A DNA stretch of 64,000 nt, from the NCBI GenBank assembly GCA_029959195.1, contig CP114122.1, positions 1,612,001 to 1,676,000 on the forward strand, read 5' to 3'. The notes beneath the pieces are model-generated. The model was not told the DNA's origin, ran no database searches, and saw only the letters and a list, made by a program, of their open reading frames with translations. Positions 33,373-48,900 of the stretch are shown piece by piece (within the stretch, counting starts at the first letter, position 1; each line of letters begins with the position of its first letter). The position numbers were made by a program, and so were the translations under genes. This DNA comes from Dictyophora rubrovolvata. Taxonomy: Eukaryota > Basidiomycota > Agaricomycetes > Phallales > Phallaceae.

Positions 33373-36300
33373 ATGGAATCAAATCGGGAATTTGTTAGCA
33401 TTCGCAAGTCCATTGAAGAGTTGCAAGACCAGAAGATCAAAGTGCGTCAAGATGCTTTGGATCAAGTCAACGAATTCCTTGCTTGGTCCGATTTCGCAAA
33501 GAAATTCTCCAAAGAACAACACAATTGGATGGCTTTGTTCCAGGGACTGTCAATTGCTGTCAACAACGAGCGTAACCAATACATCCACAAAGTCTCAGCC
33601 GTCGTGACAGGACGTCTGGAAAAGGCTGGGAGAGTTATGAGGAATGCAATCGAGAGGAACGTTGTTCATCTAAAAGGAAAAGTCATCGACTTTCTTTTGA
33701 ACCATATGGTGAAGGATATCAAAGGCCGTGGCGCGCTCCTTCAGCCGCTTGCACTCAATTATATCAAAAGCATGGTTGCCATTTGTTCCTACCCACCCCA
33801 TATCGATCACATCAAAAGAGATCAATGGATAAGCCTCGTTGGCCTTGCGCTTCATGTCATCTTAAATCATAGCCCTGTAGACCATAGCTTTCCGGACGTT
33901 GCTAATGACGAATTCAAAATGTTCGATACTTTGGATGCATCATCCGACGAGATGGACGTTGACTCCGAAAGTACGCGTGTGGGAAGCAAAAGAACGATGA
34001 AGGTTTCTGGTTTTACTCAGCCTCGTAAACGCTCAAAAGTCTTCGTGACTGCGATTTCTGGACCCCTCCGGACTGTTTCTCAAGAGCAGGTGGAATTCAT
34101 GGAGTTGCTCGTAATTCTCTTCAGGTCTCCACATGCCCCTTTGTTAAAGGACCGAGTTGCGGATAATATTATTCATTGTCTGACCCGATTCTTTAACCAT
34201 TATCGCTCTTGGACTGTCGCTCATATGAACGCTATCGCTTCCGTCAATGTCGTAATATCTCAACTGGAGCTCAATAGAGTTAAGCTTTGTACAAAGTTTG
34301 GTTTACAATTATGGACGCTCTTACTTTCTTATTGGAGTGGTAAGGAAAAGAAGGACAAGGTCGTTAAGGAAGAGCTCATTATTGCCCTTTCTACGTTCTT
34401 CTACCTTATGACCTCTCCTGCTTCGAAAATTGCTCCTCATGTGATAATCGTTAGACTCGAGGGTCTCATGCGGTGTTTACAAGAAGACATTGATCGCTCT
34501 GCTTTCGATAATTTGCCTTTGGATAACCTCCGCTTTGAGCTGGCTCTCAATTATGACAGGGATGATGTCTTCAGAGCATCAGTTATCATGTCCGGTCTCA
34601 AGTTCGAGCCGTCAAACGTTTTGGCCTGGCGCATACTAACTCTGCATGCAGATTGCATTGGTGTCGTACGTCTTATATTATATGACTTGATTGCGCCCTG
34701 TTAATGTCACGTATCCAACATAGCTACACTTATATTTTGACGACAATGTGCAGGCAAACGGCCCTCGAAGTAGTAACCCCATTGTAGATTTAATAACCAT
34801 TATCAAGAAGGAATCTCTATCAGCAAGGAAACGCTGCGATTATATTCAAGTATTGTTTTTCGTTATCGACAGACATTGGAGCGAGATGCATGAAGACCTC
34901 CAAGTGCAAATAAGCTCGACCTTGCTTACTTTATTTTTATATGATGATCTACAGCTTCAGTCATGGGTTTTACTGTGTTTAGCAGCTACAGTTGCGGCGC
35001 CTGGAACTAAAAATGACTCGGCATTGGACTGGCAGGCCATGTGGACTCAAGCTGTTTATCGAACAAGTGTAATTGGAGTTGCTCGCGCCGCCGCTCACAC
35101 TGCACATGTTATCTTGGTCAAGCAGAAAATCCCAACCCATCGTGTATTAGGGGACGTTGAAACGTTTGCTTCCAATCTAGTCATCCAAGGTCCCAGTTAT
35201 CCTTACGATGGTGTCTGCGCTTTTCTTTGCGATTGCCTTCAACTAGCCAATCAAGATATGCGTTTATACAGACTGCAGCTTCCCGACAAAGTTCTGGTTT
35301 GGCTGATGCAAAATTGGAGTCTAATCGGTCCCGAATGGCGCCACCAGCTTCCTTCTCAAAGCCCATCCGATATACTCAACCTATTGCAGGAAATATGCGG
35401 CTTAAATAGCCGTATGTCTTTACCGACAAAGCATCTCTTGCCAGAGAGTATCCTCACTGATAACATTATGTATCGACATCGGACCAACGCTCATCGAAAC
35501 TTCCTTCTTTTCCATCGACTTCAAGCACCCCATACCACCGAGAGGGTCCCAAGTGCTTTGGTGACTAAGACTTTTGATGAATTTTCCCTTCAAACACCTA
35601 CCCCGCTGGAAACTAGGGTGTCTAGCCTTTTAATCCGACTCTTGGAGTTTCTAATGTCGGACTGGAAACCTCCAGACGAAGGGACACTTCTCGACACAAC
35701 GCCCGAGAAGGCCCGTCGAACACTTGACCTGGTTGTCGTAGCGTTGTACTTCGAGGCATTGTTAACACGAGGTGGTACTCAGTTCAATCGACGAGTCTTG
35801 CGACTGGTTTGCCAGCTGATCGCTTCTGTGACATCATATCTTTCAGAATCGAAGTGGAAACCTAAGGAAGGGGCTCTAATTTTGGATGGACTGCGACCCT
35901 TGATCTATTATGACGATGTTACGAATGAGGGTTACTTAGAAGATCTCCTTTTACACCCTAACGTAGGCAGTGGTGTTCGAAGAAATATTTTGGTAAAGAT
36001 GTCCTCTCATCCACCCTTAAATGACGCGCGGCTAGTACGAGATCTTCAACATATAATATGGAAATGGGTAGATGTACGTTTGTATCTACACAAGTGCGCC
36101 TCCAACGCTAAGCCCTGTTTTTAGGTTCAAAATGCATTTGCGCCGTCAAGGACTTCCTTCCTGAACCTGCTTTTTGAGATTAAAGCACCTGCCGAGAACC
36201 ATGTTCCTGTTGAAAGAGATGAGGATTTCGCCCCCACCCGAACGACAGGAACAAAAACCACGACGTCTTTTGTCGAACCGAGAGCACAAAGGTTCTGCAC

Positions 36301-39300
36301 TAATGTGTTATCGGAGTTTTTAACGTTCGTTCCTGTTCTACAATCGGGTACGACGCAGCCCGGGCATAACCGCGATTTGTTTGAAAAGCTTCTGGAATGT
36401 GAGCCGGTAACATTCATTGAGCTCGCTCGTCCATTCCTGAAGGCCGTTCAAAAAGGACACGTTCATTTTTCGCTTCACATGGCTACGGAATTCCTGGACA
36501 GTCTGGAGGAAGTGTTGACTCGCACATACCAATTTGCTTGCAGCGTCGAATCGAATCTTTTGACCATACAATTCTTATACGGTACATCACGTCTTTGGAT
36601 TGAACCAGGCATGGAAGAAAGTGAACTTGGCAATAATGTTCAACTATTGCACGACTGGCTCACTGAAAATATCATTGAAGATAGGGTTTTATCTTGGGAA
36701 GCTCGAGAATCTCTTGTTCATTATCTGGAGTATTATCTCACTATCGATCCTGGTGAAGTTTTCTGGGCCATACCTTTTGTCAAAGAAGTCAAAGACGATA
36801 AAATTATGAAGCCCGACAAACACAGTTTTCCCTCGGCTCTTTTGCCAAAAATGGGCAATGATGAAGATGTCCGCGTCAGACTTCGGGCAGCTATTGCCAA
36901 CGGCCGCCTGTTGATTGCTGTTCAAAAGAGCAACATCAATCCAATTCCGACGTACGACGCCATCAAGTCTAGTCTTTCAGTTGATTTAGATTGGTGAGTG
37001 GATACAATTTTTTCTCTCTAATAAATCTGAGCCCCTCAAAGCACGGAGTTGATATGGACACGATCGGTTCACTTGACGAATGCTATGATCGTCAGTTCAG
37101 CTGTACGTCGCGGGGCCTATTGGCATTTGTTGGAAACGTGCCTTTACGAACATAAGGAGCAAAAAGAACCAATACAAGTCCTTTTGGGCGTTGTTGCTTC
37201 ACGTCTTGGATACAGAAGCTTGCAAGAACTTTTTGAGACATACGCTCCCCAGCTTATGCAATCGTTCATACTCTCTGGTCAAAGTTTCTTTCTTTTGCCA
37301 CATTCATTACTCGGTTATGATAACTCCCGCGTTTGCGCTCAGCGTACCTTTCCACTTCTTGGACCCATGGTTTTGACGGGGAACAATGACGCAGCTGGCT
37401 TGGACAATACAAAACAGATATTTCTTGAGCATTGCTCGATGGCGAAACTTACCTTCGAGAAAGGCATGTCAAGATGTTTTCCTGACGCAATTGCAATCAT
37501 GATTGCGGCATGGATCGATACCGACGATACTGTCACGGAGGAGATTTCCGTGAACATCAGGACCATTATTGAGCGATGGATATCTGATATTGATCCCAAG
37601 GAAAATTTAACAAGGCGAATTGACGAAAATCTGGATATAATTGTTTTTACTATTTTGAGAACCGTTCGGGACACCGATTATTCCAAGGATGGTACTATTG
37701 CCCAAGGGCTTCGAGCCGAAGGCCTCGGAGAACGCTCTGCTGCCACTTTTGTCGCTCTACACGCATATCGTAAATCCGTTGGTTTCACTATGCACGAGAT
37801 GAGCCCTCCGGCATTTGATAGCGGTTCTGTAATTCGATCCATCTTATGGCTGAAAGAATCATTTCGGAGGATTGGTTGGCCCCACATCACTTATCATGTC
37901 ATCCATCGATTTATAACTGCAATCGAGAACTGTACTTTAGTCAATGAACAACTCAGACTTGCACACGGCTTGACGATTTGGATTTCAATGAACACAGATA
38001 TATTTAAGGAGAACATATCGATATTGCGCCTACTCCTTCGCGGTACCATGCTATTCCTGTCGCAATACGATCTAGCGCGCATCGCCCAAGGTATCATTGC
38101 ATGGTCCCTAGGCCAATATCGTCTAAGCAAGGAAAAGGATTCATCGGTCTCTGAGGTCTTGGGTTATATCGCTAAAATCTCTCATGATCTCTCCCGTATG
38201 TCTAATGATCCCGATGCTGGATCCTTAGGAACGGAGTTGTTGAAGTGGGTTGAGAAAGAGATTATAACGCTGTATGACAAATCTCCTGATAACCGGGGGC
38301 AGATACATGATGCACTAGTTCTTTGGCCCGGGGAACTCCCTGAACGACTGGCTTCAATTTCACTCGACCGTGTCAGGAACTTCTCCTCAATTTTTAGAGA
38401 TAATCTTGGAGCATCTAAATTTCGTGTTGTTCGGAAGCTGGCAGAGGTTGATCAATATTCTGGAGAGGCTTTTTGCAGACGACACTTTTGGTATCTCAAA
38501 AATTGGATCCCAGCGCCGGACGAAATCCAGGCCGATGATATCGATGGTTTCACAGAATTATTATTTAACTATAATTCTCTTCTCCGGTCTCCTGACACCG
38601 AGTTCGTTGACCCAAATCCTCTGACGGAGCTGCATCTGAAAGAAAAGGCGGCGTCCGATCGCCAAGCAGCTGGACAACCAACAGCGACAAAGAACATTGA
38701 TGCAGGCTTATTTTCTTTACGATCCATTGTTCGATATCTGCTTCATCTTCTAGTATCTGGCACTTTTTCTCAAGTGCATCGTTCCTACACTACGCTGAGG
38801 CAGATCTTTGGGCTCAATATACTACATCTCACAGATCCGGATATATGGAAAAACACCAAGTTCGCAAAGGACGTTTCGTATTTTGTCGAGTGTCCCGTAT
38901 CAGTACCGCCACGGTCTTCAGCCACATTTGCTGACCTTGAAACTATTGGCGAAGAAACTTTTGACAATTGGATACGAAGCGTTGCTGGAATCTTAAATCG
39001 TATTCTGAGCGGTGTTAGAGAATATTACGGTCCTTTGTCGTCTTTCATTGATGCTGATGCCGTATTTGCCCAACAACTTCTACCGTTACTTGTTCATGCT
39101 TTGCTCGTTGCCATTCCATCCGCTCGCTCGTCCCTTTCTAAGTACTTTAGTTCTGTGGTATCATGTGCAACCTCTTCCAAACATTGCAGCGTTGTCGCCG
39201 AAACAGTTGTTTATTTGAGGAATTTCCAACAAACAAATCCAGATTTCGCCAAGGATCCCCTTGGCTACGATAAATGGCTCGACATAGATTTCAGACTCCT

Positions 39301-42300
39301 AAGTCGGGGAGCAATCAAGTGTGGAGCCTATACAACCTCCCTTCTCTTTCTCGAACTGGCTGCTGAATATGCCCCTGCTGCCGACCTTGATAATGAACGA
39401 GAAGAGATCTTATATGACATATACAGCCATATCGAAGAGCCCGATGGATTCTATGCCATCAAAACTTCCAATGTATTTAATTTTTTGACAAGACGATTTC
39501 ATCACGAAGGACAATGGGATATGGCTTTCAGATTCCACGGAGCTACGTTAGCTACCGATTTCCATGCTTCGCAAGATGGCGTTTCACGGTCTCTTCACGC
39601 CTTTGGCTTCGATAACTTAGCTATATCGATGCTTCAATCATCACGAGGCGGTGGATTGGATTCCTCCAAACTGACATACGAGATGGCTTGGAGAACGCAA
39701 ATGTGGGACCTGCCTGAGCCTCAGCTGGACGGGCAAGAAGGCGCGACCCTTTATATTGCACTGCGTGCTATCCACAGAAACCGGGGCCATAGAGATATTG
39801 ATGATTTGATTATGAATGCAGCGCGTAATGAGATGCAACGCTTGCGAAGTACCGGTAACGAAGACATGGTTGCCATCCGAGACCGGATTCGATCTTTAAT
39901 TTGTTTGGGTGAAATAGGAAGATGGAAGAGGAATTATCCCGAGACCGACACTCCTTTGACACTCTCAAAAGAATTCCTAAGCCTACCCCCAGGAGCAAGG
40001 TAATCTTTATTGGAGAGCTGGCTGTAATTTAGCTGACGTTTTGGCCAGTTTCGCTCTCTCAGAAGAGGTTATCGCTACACGTTTAAGCCTTCTATTATCG
40101 ATAAAGCATCGGGAAAAACGCGATCAACTCGGAGATCTAAAATCCCCAATTCTTTCCCGGGTCGAAGCGCTTGAGAAGAACTGCCTCTTGAAGCTATCAG
40201 AAACGGCAAGAGTATCGAATAAAGCCGAAATCGCACTAAATGCCATAACTCGGGCTAGAACTTTGGATCCCGCTTCTTCGTTTGAGACTTCAGAAGAATT
40301 TTCCAACGTTCTGTGGTTACTCAAAGAACACAAGTCTGCAGCTGAAGGTTTGCGCACCATTCTATCAGAGTCTGAAATTCCGGCTCTTGATAAGACCAAG
40401 GCGGCTCTTGCTTTGTCACGTTTGGTGAGTACCAATTGTATGATTAGCTTAGAACATGTGTCCTTATCTGCTTTTACTAAGGGTACTTGGTGGGCCGAGG
40501 CTTGTTTTCAAAAGCCCACGTATATACAGAATCAGTGTTTCCTTCCGGCCCTTCATATAATCCAGAAGTTGGAAGGTGAAGTGGATCCATCTCTGGCCGT
40601 GGTGTTTCACCAGTATGCGCTGTTTGCCGAAGCACAATATCACAGCATCTTGTCCTCCCCTGCTGTTGTCCAACTAAAAGACTTTTGGGAAAAGAAATCT
40701 TCTGAAGTTGCTGAGTGGGAACAATCTGTCCACTTTCCACGTTTTCGAGAGCTTCTTGACCCTGAAATGAAGGCATTCGCAGAAGAGGACAAGTTATACA
40801 AGTCTCACTTTACTTCCTGTCGACAATTTCTAGTACAGGCTATTCAGATGTACTCATCATGCTTGGCCTTCTCTGACGAATTTGACGACAGTGCAGTTAT
40901 TCGATTATGTTCCCTATGGTTTGCGAACTTCGAATTGCAGGCTGAGAATTCTACGGCAGAACTTGCTGCGCTTGGTACCAACAAGAGTATCAAGCCAAGC
41001 AATGAAGACACTGAAAGGGAATTCGGACAGGCGCTGTTGAAAGTGGCTTCTCGGAAATTTATATTCTTGGCCCATCAACTTTCGGCGCGACTGGATGCTG
41101 ACAAGTCAAGCGAACATTCGCAGGTGCAGCTATGCGCATTGATACTTCGTATGTGTAAAGAACATCCGTTCCATAGTCTCTATCAAGTGTGTGCTCTCAC
41201 GAAGATCAACCAAATGCCCACATCGGCGCGTCGAGCTTCCGGCCGTCACACCCCTCTGTATTTGACCACTTCCACAGCACGTGCAAGAGCCGCCTCTTCT
41301 ATTCTCGCTCAGTGTCGCCAATTCGACGAACTCACCAAGTCCCGTGCTGCAAACATCGAATACTTATGCAAAGCCTACCTCGAGTTTGCAACATGGGCTA
41401 TCAAAGACCGAACGAAAGGCAAGCCACAGAGTGGAAGTTATACGATCCCAAACGACAAGCAGCTTGCAAGGATCGTGAATATTCCAGTTCCTCCTGCCAC
41501 CGCTTACATACCAATTGATTTGTCGACTCGATATGAGGACGTTGTTACGATTGATCGCTATAGGAGTAACTTCCATGTTTTTGGGGGTCAAGCTGTTCCC
41601 AAGATTTGTGAATGCCTTGGAAGCAACGGCGCCGCTTATAGACAATTGGTGGGTGAAATGACTTTTGCTAGCGCTTGACTAAAAAGAAAGGGATTCGCCT
41701 TTATTTGCTTTAGTTCAAGGGTGAAGGTATAGACGATCTTCGGCAAGACGCTATTATGGAACAAGTCTTCGAATTGGTGAACGTTCTCCTGAAACGTGAT
41801 CGTGAAACTAAGAGAAGAGAATTGAGAATGCGAACTTACAAAGTTATACCTTTATCACATAACGCCGGAATTATCGAGTTCGTCAAAGACACACAGCAAT
41901 TCGGCGAGTGGTTACGAACTGCTCATCCAAGGTATGCAAGGTTTAAGATTTAGTTGACCAATTGAAATAATTGACAGTAATGTTTAGATACAACCCAAGG
42001 GACGTCACTGCCGAATACTGCACGAATAAAGTAATGTCGTGGCGACAAAGACAGGGTGCCAAAACACCGGAAGAAATGCGTGACGGTTTCATAGCGCTAT
42101 TGCAGCGTTTCCATCCCGTCTTCAGACACTTTTTCACAGAGATGCACAAACTCCCCATGGTGTGGTTTGGGTATAGGCTGAGGTATGCACGTAGCGTTGC
42201 TACAACATCCATAATCGGGCACGTTCTTGGATTAGGGGATCGACATACGAGGAATATCTTGATAGATAAAGTGAATGGAGAATTGGTGCATATTGATTTA

Positions 42301-42964
42301 GGAATTGCTTTTGACCAGGTGAGAAGAGGGTCGGTCCCCCGTTTATTTTTGTCCTTAAAAAACTGAAGTATCACTGTGAAGGGTCTCCGGCTACGTGTTC
42401 CAGAACTCGTACCCTTTCGCCTGACTCAGAATGTGATAGATGGTCTGGGGACAACTGGTACAGAAGGAGTATTTCGACGATGTGCGGAGGAAACGTTACG
42501 GGTTTTACGAGCAGAATCTGGTGTTATATTGAGCGTTTTGGAAGTTTTCAAACACGATCCGTTGCACCAGTGGGCTACTACGGCTGAGAAGATCCGCAAA
42601 GTTCAAGATGCTGCTGGATTTGGAGGTAGCACAGCTGCAACGGGTCCCGTAGAGGTTACCAGAACAGGTACTGTCATCTCCACGGCTACGAATGGCGGAA
42701 GTGGGAAAGATAAACTGCATGAACAACGAGATTTGCTGGCGGAATTTAACAAACAAGAAGCTGATCGGGCTTTAACATCTGTTCGTCGGAAGCTTGACCA
42801 GGCGTTAAGTGTTGAATACGTCGTCAATGATCTTATTACTTCCGCTACGGACCCAATGAATTTGGGGCAGATCTTTTCTGGTGAGTGCCACGAAAAAATT
42901 TCCTCGACATCTAGTAAAGGGTGCTAAATCATGTACGCGAACAGGGTGGAATCCTTGGTGGTGA
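33373..42964 (+). CDS. TEL1: Tel1/ATM checkpoint kinase (PIKK)
   Basis: Tel1/ATM is the nuclear kinase that senses DNA double-strand breaks through MRN and protects telomeres. The N-terminus [20 protein letters not shown] and following '[12 protein letters not shown]' fit the TAN motif that marks Tel1/ATM. A long solenoid follows (33.4-40 kb), then the FAT region (about 40.0-41.5 kb). The kinase domain spans about 41.5-42.5 kb: '[17 protein letters not shown]', catalytic loop '[12 protein letters not shown]', and 'HIDLGIAF' as the DFG-like site. The FATC end is '[16 protein letters not shown]', whose last six residues come from a terminal exon (42945-42964) after a GTGAGT donor. About 3,000 residues in roughly nine exons, similar to other fungal Tel1. 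No frame break seen. Confidence 0.93.
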
Positions 42965-45900
42965 TTGGTTTGTCATGACGAGCAATTACTTTCAAGTTGG
43001 TTCTCATGTTATTGTTTTTGTGTACTATTTGTAGCATCACTATCTTGTAAATTATTTTGCATCATTTATTCATTGACCTGACCGAACGTTAGCAATCGGC
43101 GGATTAAAGAGTTTGGTTTCATATTTGTATAAGGCCCTCTGACTATTTTGACTAATCGCTTGCCCCGCACGTGAAGGGACAAAGGTCCGGATCCCTTGAC
43201 CAAACTCAGTAAAGCCGATTTGCACGGTCAGTCAACTCGGACCCTAAGAAATAATAATCGCCCGGAACTTGCCATATTAATTCATTCCTATGTACTATGT
43301 AGGTCTTTCCCCGCTGTCAGGGCTATCACTCATAATTATGTTGAAATGGGGAAATTGAGGAGAGACCCGGCCCAAGCCAGATGGGTTTTGCTGCCTTCCG
43401 GGATCCGTTCCGAACATCCGGGTATACCAGCTGCCCATGCAGGGTTATCGATATGCGGATTATTGACGATCCCCCGCATCAAATTCAAACATCTACTTTT
43501 GGACTTATCTTATCACGTTTCGAAAGAATAATCTCTGTCCTTTTTGTCTTTGTTTTACAACCCCAAAATAACGGCGAAACCCCTGGTCAATTCCATCCAA
43601 ACTAGTGGCACCATGTTCTTGCTAGTAGCCAGCGCGCGAAATGATACAGACACAGCTTGATTCAAATAACCACTGGTCAAGGGAGAAGATAGTTTGTCGA
43701 AGAACCGGGCCGGGAGCTCGAGGACGCGATGGGAGACCCTAGTTCCAAATTCAAGTGTGGTGTAGCTGAAAGACTGGAGTCAGTGACACATCGGTCCACG
43801 ATTACTGTAGTTATTCATACATAACCTGATTATTGTGAGTGCGGGAGTTCAGTTGGAGGTCCCCACAATAGGAATATCTGACTTTAAGCATTGTGGAATT
43901 CAACCGGCATACGAGTCTCCTCAGGCTGTCCACTCTTAAACGAGTATAGCTTACGGACCAGTTACTTCATGTATAGATGCCAAATCGAGCACAAATGGCG
44001 TACAGATAAGCTGAATTTCTGAAAGAATAAGCGTCTATTAATGCAAAGCACATATATCGGCACTGCCGCACATAGACGCAAAGTTTGAATTAAAATGTAC
44101 TAATGGATTTTGAACAAGGGTTTCATCATCGCTGTAGATTGATATTAAATAAATATCGGATCGTTCCGACAGTATATATGCTAAGCACAGGCGATTAAAC
44201 CACCCGTTTCCCCATGTGGCCTTGTAGCCATTCGGTAGGGTTTGAAATTTTTTCGAAGCCAGGATACAGAGGTACCGAATGATAATCCAAATCTTTTAGA
44301 ATATAGGTGCAATTGAAATTGTCTATCAAAATATTGGAAACACGCATATGGGTAGGACTTTATCTACGCTCATCCGAGTTTCCGTGCCTGCCTGAGGTCA
44401 TGACCAAACAGCTATGTCCTCTTATAAGTAAGTGCTATCTCAGACATTATACTAATTAAAATCTGTAAGTAGTACTTCTTAGAGGGGTCGATCTTTACTA
44501 CGGTCTGAAGTTCCGTAAATCATATGCGGTGGTCCGGGTGATCAACATGATTTTATGAAACACTAATGAACAATGTTTTTATGGTTGATTTTGACCTTTT
44601 TCAGCCTCCGAAAATTTCATGTGATCAATTATTCGCTGCGATAAAAACCCACTGTAATTCGTAAACTGTCATGCTGTAAACAATTCTGCTGAAAGCTATA
44701 CTCAAAAAATACATCAACGAACTCTTATTAATTCATTTATCGACGGGTCTTTTTTTCTGAGGCGGCTATCCAACTATTTTGAATTAAGGATTTGCTTCTA
44801 AATTAAGGAAGATTAGCAATCATTGAACAGATGTGTGTTCGTCGTCATCAATGAGCAAACAGAGCGCCACTTCTCAATGCAGTGTTATTCAAGTATCGTA
44901 ACGTCTGTCATCATCAGTTACACAGGTAACTACGCATTTATGTTTGAAACTAGGAGCCTTAAAATAGTCGCTTCTTCGTCGTAAACCTCTCCCACGTAAG
45001 CCTAGCTTCTAAAGACATCATTGCCCATGGATGTCTAGTCAAGAACTCAATATGGGAGACATCCTTTTAAGTGATACTAGCCACTATTATGTAACTTGTC
45101 TTTATTATGCACTAAGCCAAAACTAGTATCAAGTTAACAACACTGGTGGCTCTAGGAGGTTTAGATATTATAAATCGATCATAGTGTGAAAACCCGATTC
45201 ATAACCAGTGGTGCGTATCATCTTCCGAGACGAGTTTTCTGTATTACCCCTCGTCACTCATAAGAACTGGCATCGGACAGATTACAAACACGCTCCACCT
45301 CACAGCATACACGTAGTGGTTCATTGGGTAACTAGAAAAAGAGGGTAGTGGGTACTTCCGTAAAGACAATCTTACCTCACGGTTCCAAAGAAGTACCAGG
45401 AGAAACGAGCAGATGATAGATCATCCATTGATTAAAGTTGCAAATGGTCGGGAAATCGGGCTATTTATAAGAATCGAACTCGGCAATGAGCGACAGATAG
45501 CAGTGGCATGCCCGCTAACTGTTTTCCATTTGTCAAAGGTTCTGGTTATCTGACAATAGAGGATAACAGTTTTTCCACAATATATGTATGCTGACGTATT
45601 TTCCTACCTTATTACGACCAGCCCCAAGATCAAATTGAGGGTATGTTTATCCTGTTTTGTGTATGTGCAAAACAAAAGTCAGAGATTCAGAATCAAATTC
45701 GAGTCGAAGGTGTCTGTGCGTAGTGGTGAGGCTCAACATCAGCCGTGGTTCGATTTGAATCAAAGTCACCTAAGCAATTGATTGGCCGGATCATTATCTC
45801 CTGAGACCCACACTTATAAAAATCAAAAATGTAATTACAGCTGGGCGTTGTTTGTGCTTGCGTGTGATTGGATGGATCCCGCCACTTTGTCCTAAACATA

Positions 45901-48900
45901 GGTTGGTCCGTAATTGGCCAATGCCTTTTTTTCAAAAAGTCAGCAGACTAATCGGTGAAAGCTTTCCATCCGAGTTTGCGTTCCCAACATCTGCGAGACA
46001 AATAAGCTGAAAATCTATCCGAGTTAACCGAGAAACGACCAGTGACTTTCAAAATCTATCATCACGTACTTAGTTCAGGAATCAGGGTAATTATGGAAGA
46101 CCCAAGTGTCAGGCCTCAGCCACTGTCAAGTATTGTGACACAGCCAACGAACTGATTTGTATATTATTTGTTGATCGGAAATTGGAGAATGATAGCACCC
46201 AAAATGTCGATCTAGGCCAATAAACATCGACACATGACGTTTGTACTAGTAAATGAGAAGTTCGACAGCATAATAACGAACTCCTAGGCGACAAACATTG
46301 TTGATGAGTAACGGACGCGACCAGCGATATGCTTTCCGACAGCCGATAATACCCAGCCAGTATGCACATTTGTTTAGGCCGCCCAAAATTAGCGGCCGAG
46401 AAGAGTAGAGGTCTCGAGACAGCTGAGCTGAACTTGCAAGCTTCAAGGCGCGAGGTCTTTAACCTTCGGCTAGTGCCGAGAAAGCAGGTCAAATTTTGTT
46501 CCCGATAATCATCTTGACTTGCTATATAAGAAATAGGTGGCAGAAGAAAGGCCTTCGTATCGGGATACGGAACCGGTCTATGGCCCAGGCTCAGGGGGAA
46601 GGAAAAAAAGACAAGGAGTGATGTGTTTAGGAAATGGTGCTTTTGACATACATACTTAAATTTCTTCTTACTGTTACCTCACAAATTCACGGCGCTCATG
46701 AATTGGTATTTAATACCGGGATAGTTTCGGTCCACCGATTAAAAGAGCTATCACTCTGGAGTCTAGAAGTTCTTCTATCTCTATACCATCTGCGTTGAAC
46801 TTTAGCGGAATGACTGTTAGCTTGATGGAACTTACTCCTGTGGCTGCGATTGTCCGAATTCCGAAAAATGCAGGAAAGCGCGAAATAATTGTACGTTATA
46901 AGAACAATGAATAGGTACGACGGGACTGAAAAAGCAGGATGGATCTATTGCGACGTACATAAGGAAAATAAGAAGAATCCACTATGCTTGGATGAAATGT
47001 CATTATATCAACACCATTACAGACGCTTTGTTGAATTTCAATTTTCATCTTTTGTGCTTCGAATTAATAGTCGAATTGTTGAATTGATTGTTCTATCTGC
47101 ACTTTTGCAAATTCGTTTTTTTTTCTCCACCGATGCCCGGTACTAAACCCGTTAGGCCCATACTTTCTTCTATTCCTCATAAACTTTTGGAACTTTGACA
47201 TGATTAAGATTCAAGAAGTTTGGAGTGCGCGATGCAGATCGCAAAAGGACAGCACCTGAAACTCTGATTGTGTTACATCGGATGTTCGGGCGTATGTTCC
47301 TAATCGAGAGGTCGTGTAGGTTCGGAAAAATTCAGCTTCGAAGCGATTGTGGAGGCCAGATTTTGTGTCCACGCTGGGCGCTCAAGTAGAACTACGTTGT
47401 TGGGAACGAAGGCCGAAGGAGTGTCTCTTTCAGGTAGAAAACAACAGTGTTACCCCAGTCCACTGCCGATATTCGTGACATGAAACCGCTAAAGCTCTGA
47501 AGAATATTGAGCTCCAGTTCCACAATTCACGAGTTATGTAAGCCTAGGCCGATACGGCAGACACAGGAATTTTGCGAGATCATGGGAGAAGGAAGCCTTG
47601 TGAGAGGGGGGAATACATTTTCGCCGCGAAAAGGGCTGGATCAGGTTGGATCTTGCAAACCGTGCATGGTATAATCATCACCACGGCTTTTTTGGTTTGC
47701 ACTAAATTTGGAAGGACCAAGGTACCCATTATTGTTGCAAGAAGAAAGGAATCGTGTTCAACATGCATATGCACCTTCGATTATAACATATCAGGTACGG
47801 CAAGAGTGTACCCGCATGGTCGTAATATGAAATCAAATGAATCGTTCGAGTGAGACGAAGATCTTGTGTCGCGAGATCAAGACTTTGATAGGCCGACAGA
47901 TTGTGGCCAGGCTGTGAGGTGTTGTGATGGTGTAAACATCATCTGGCATCGCATTCTCTTACGCGTTAATTGGCGTCGCGTTCATAAAAGGCAAGTAGAT
48001 ACGGCCGGGAGCGGCTTTTCTTTCCCTTCCAGCTTGGTTAGGAAAGCGAGGATGAGTGTTCTAAATAGGCAAATTGAGTAGCACACACGCTGATTTCCGT
48101 GACGTCCTCTGTATATCGTCATATCGTATCATTTAGTCCAAGTGCGAGTTTATTAGTTAGCATCTCCAAGAAAAACTTAGCAGAGGAGACGGAAAAAAGG
48201 AAGCAAAAGACTGAGATGGCAACTTGGTCGACATCCGAAAAACGAAGACGGAGAAGTTTTTTTTTTTAGCAGGGTCTCGGAAGGGCAAATAACCAACCAA
48301 TCTTTTTTAAGGTATTCCTAAGTCGAGATTGTTAAACGTCTGTGGATTTTATTTTGTGAGAGAGGAAGGAGAAGAAAGGAAAAAAAACGTTTCACGGGTA
48401 CTAGAATAAAGATGTGTCGCGAATCATGGAGGGTCATATCAGGAGCAAATATGTCGAATTCGTTCTAAGTTTGATCAATGCGTCCCCGCTGTGAATGGTC
48501 ATTGACGGGATACTTGAAGTGCTTCCGCAAATTGCCATAGCCATGACCCAGTTGGTATCAATAATTGTGTAATTGTGGCCCAGAGCCACGCTTCTTTCGC
48601 CGCAATTTTCCTTGCCACATCGCCTAATCAGGCTTTTGAAAAGACCCACACATGTTAGTTTAATATAAAGTTACTTACCTCACGTATCAATCCGCGTAGA
48701 TAATATCCGGTCATTTGTAAACAGAAAGTTTCGTAAACTCAAGGCAGGCCTATTGAAGCTCAGCTTCGTTAGGAAAAAATTACGCGGGCCGACTTGGTGA
48801 AAACACTAGAACAGTTTTATCTTCCGAATTCAATTGATGTCCAAAAATGAAAGTTGGCCTAAAACCTGGATCAAGAAAAGTAAAACAGACTAAATTGATA

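Noticed and set aside
45460-45560. tRNA-like B-box (reverse complement GAGTTCGATTC)
   Set aside because: No acceptor stem or anticodon arm could be formed at the expected spacing.
46720-46745. Resemblance of CCGGGATAGTTTCGGTCCACCG to the S module near 150-175
   Set aside because: Only a 22-nt partial match (about 19 identical) with no matching flanks. Chance cannot be excluded at this length.
47572-47853. 93-codon open frame in the gene-poor stretch
   Set aside because: Random composition, no supporting splice pattern or motif.
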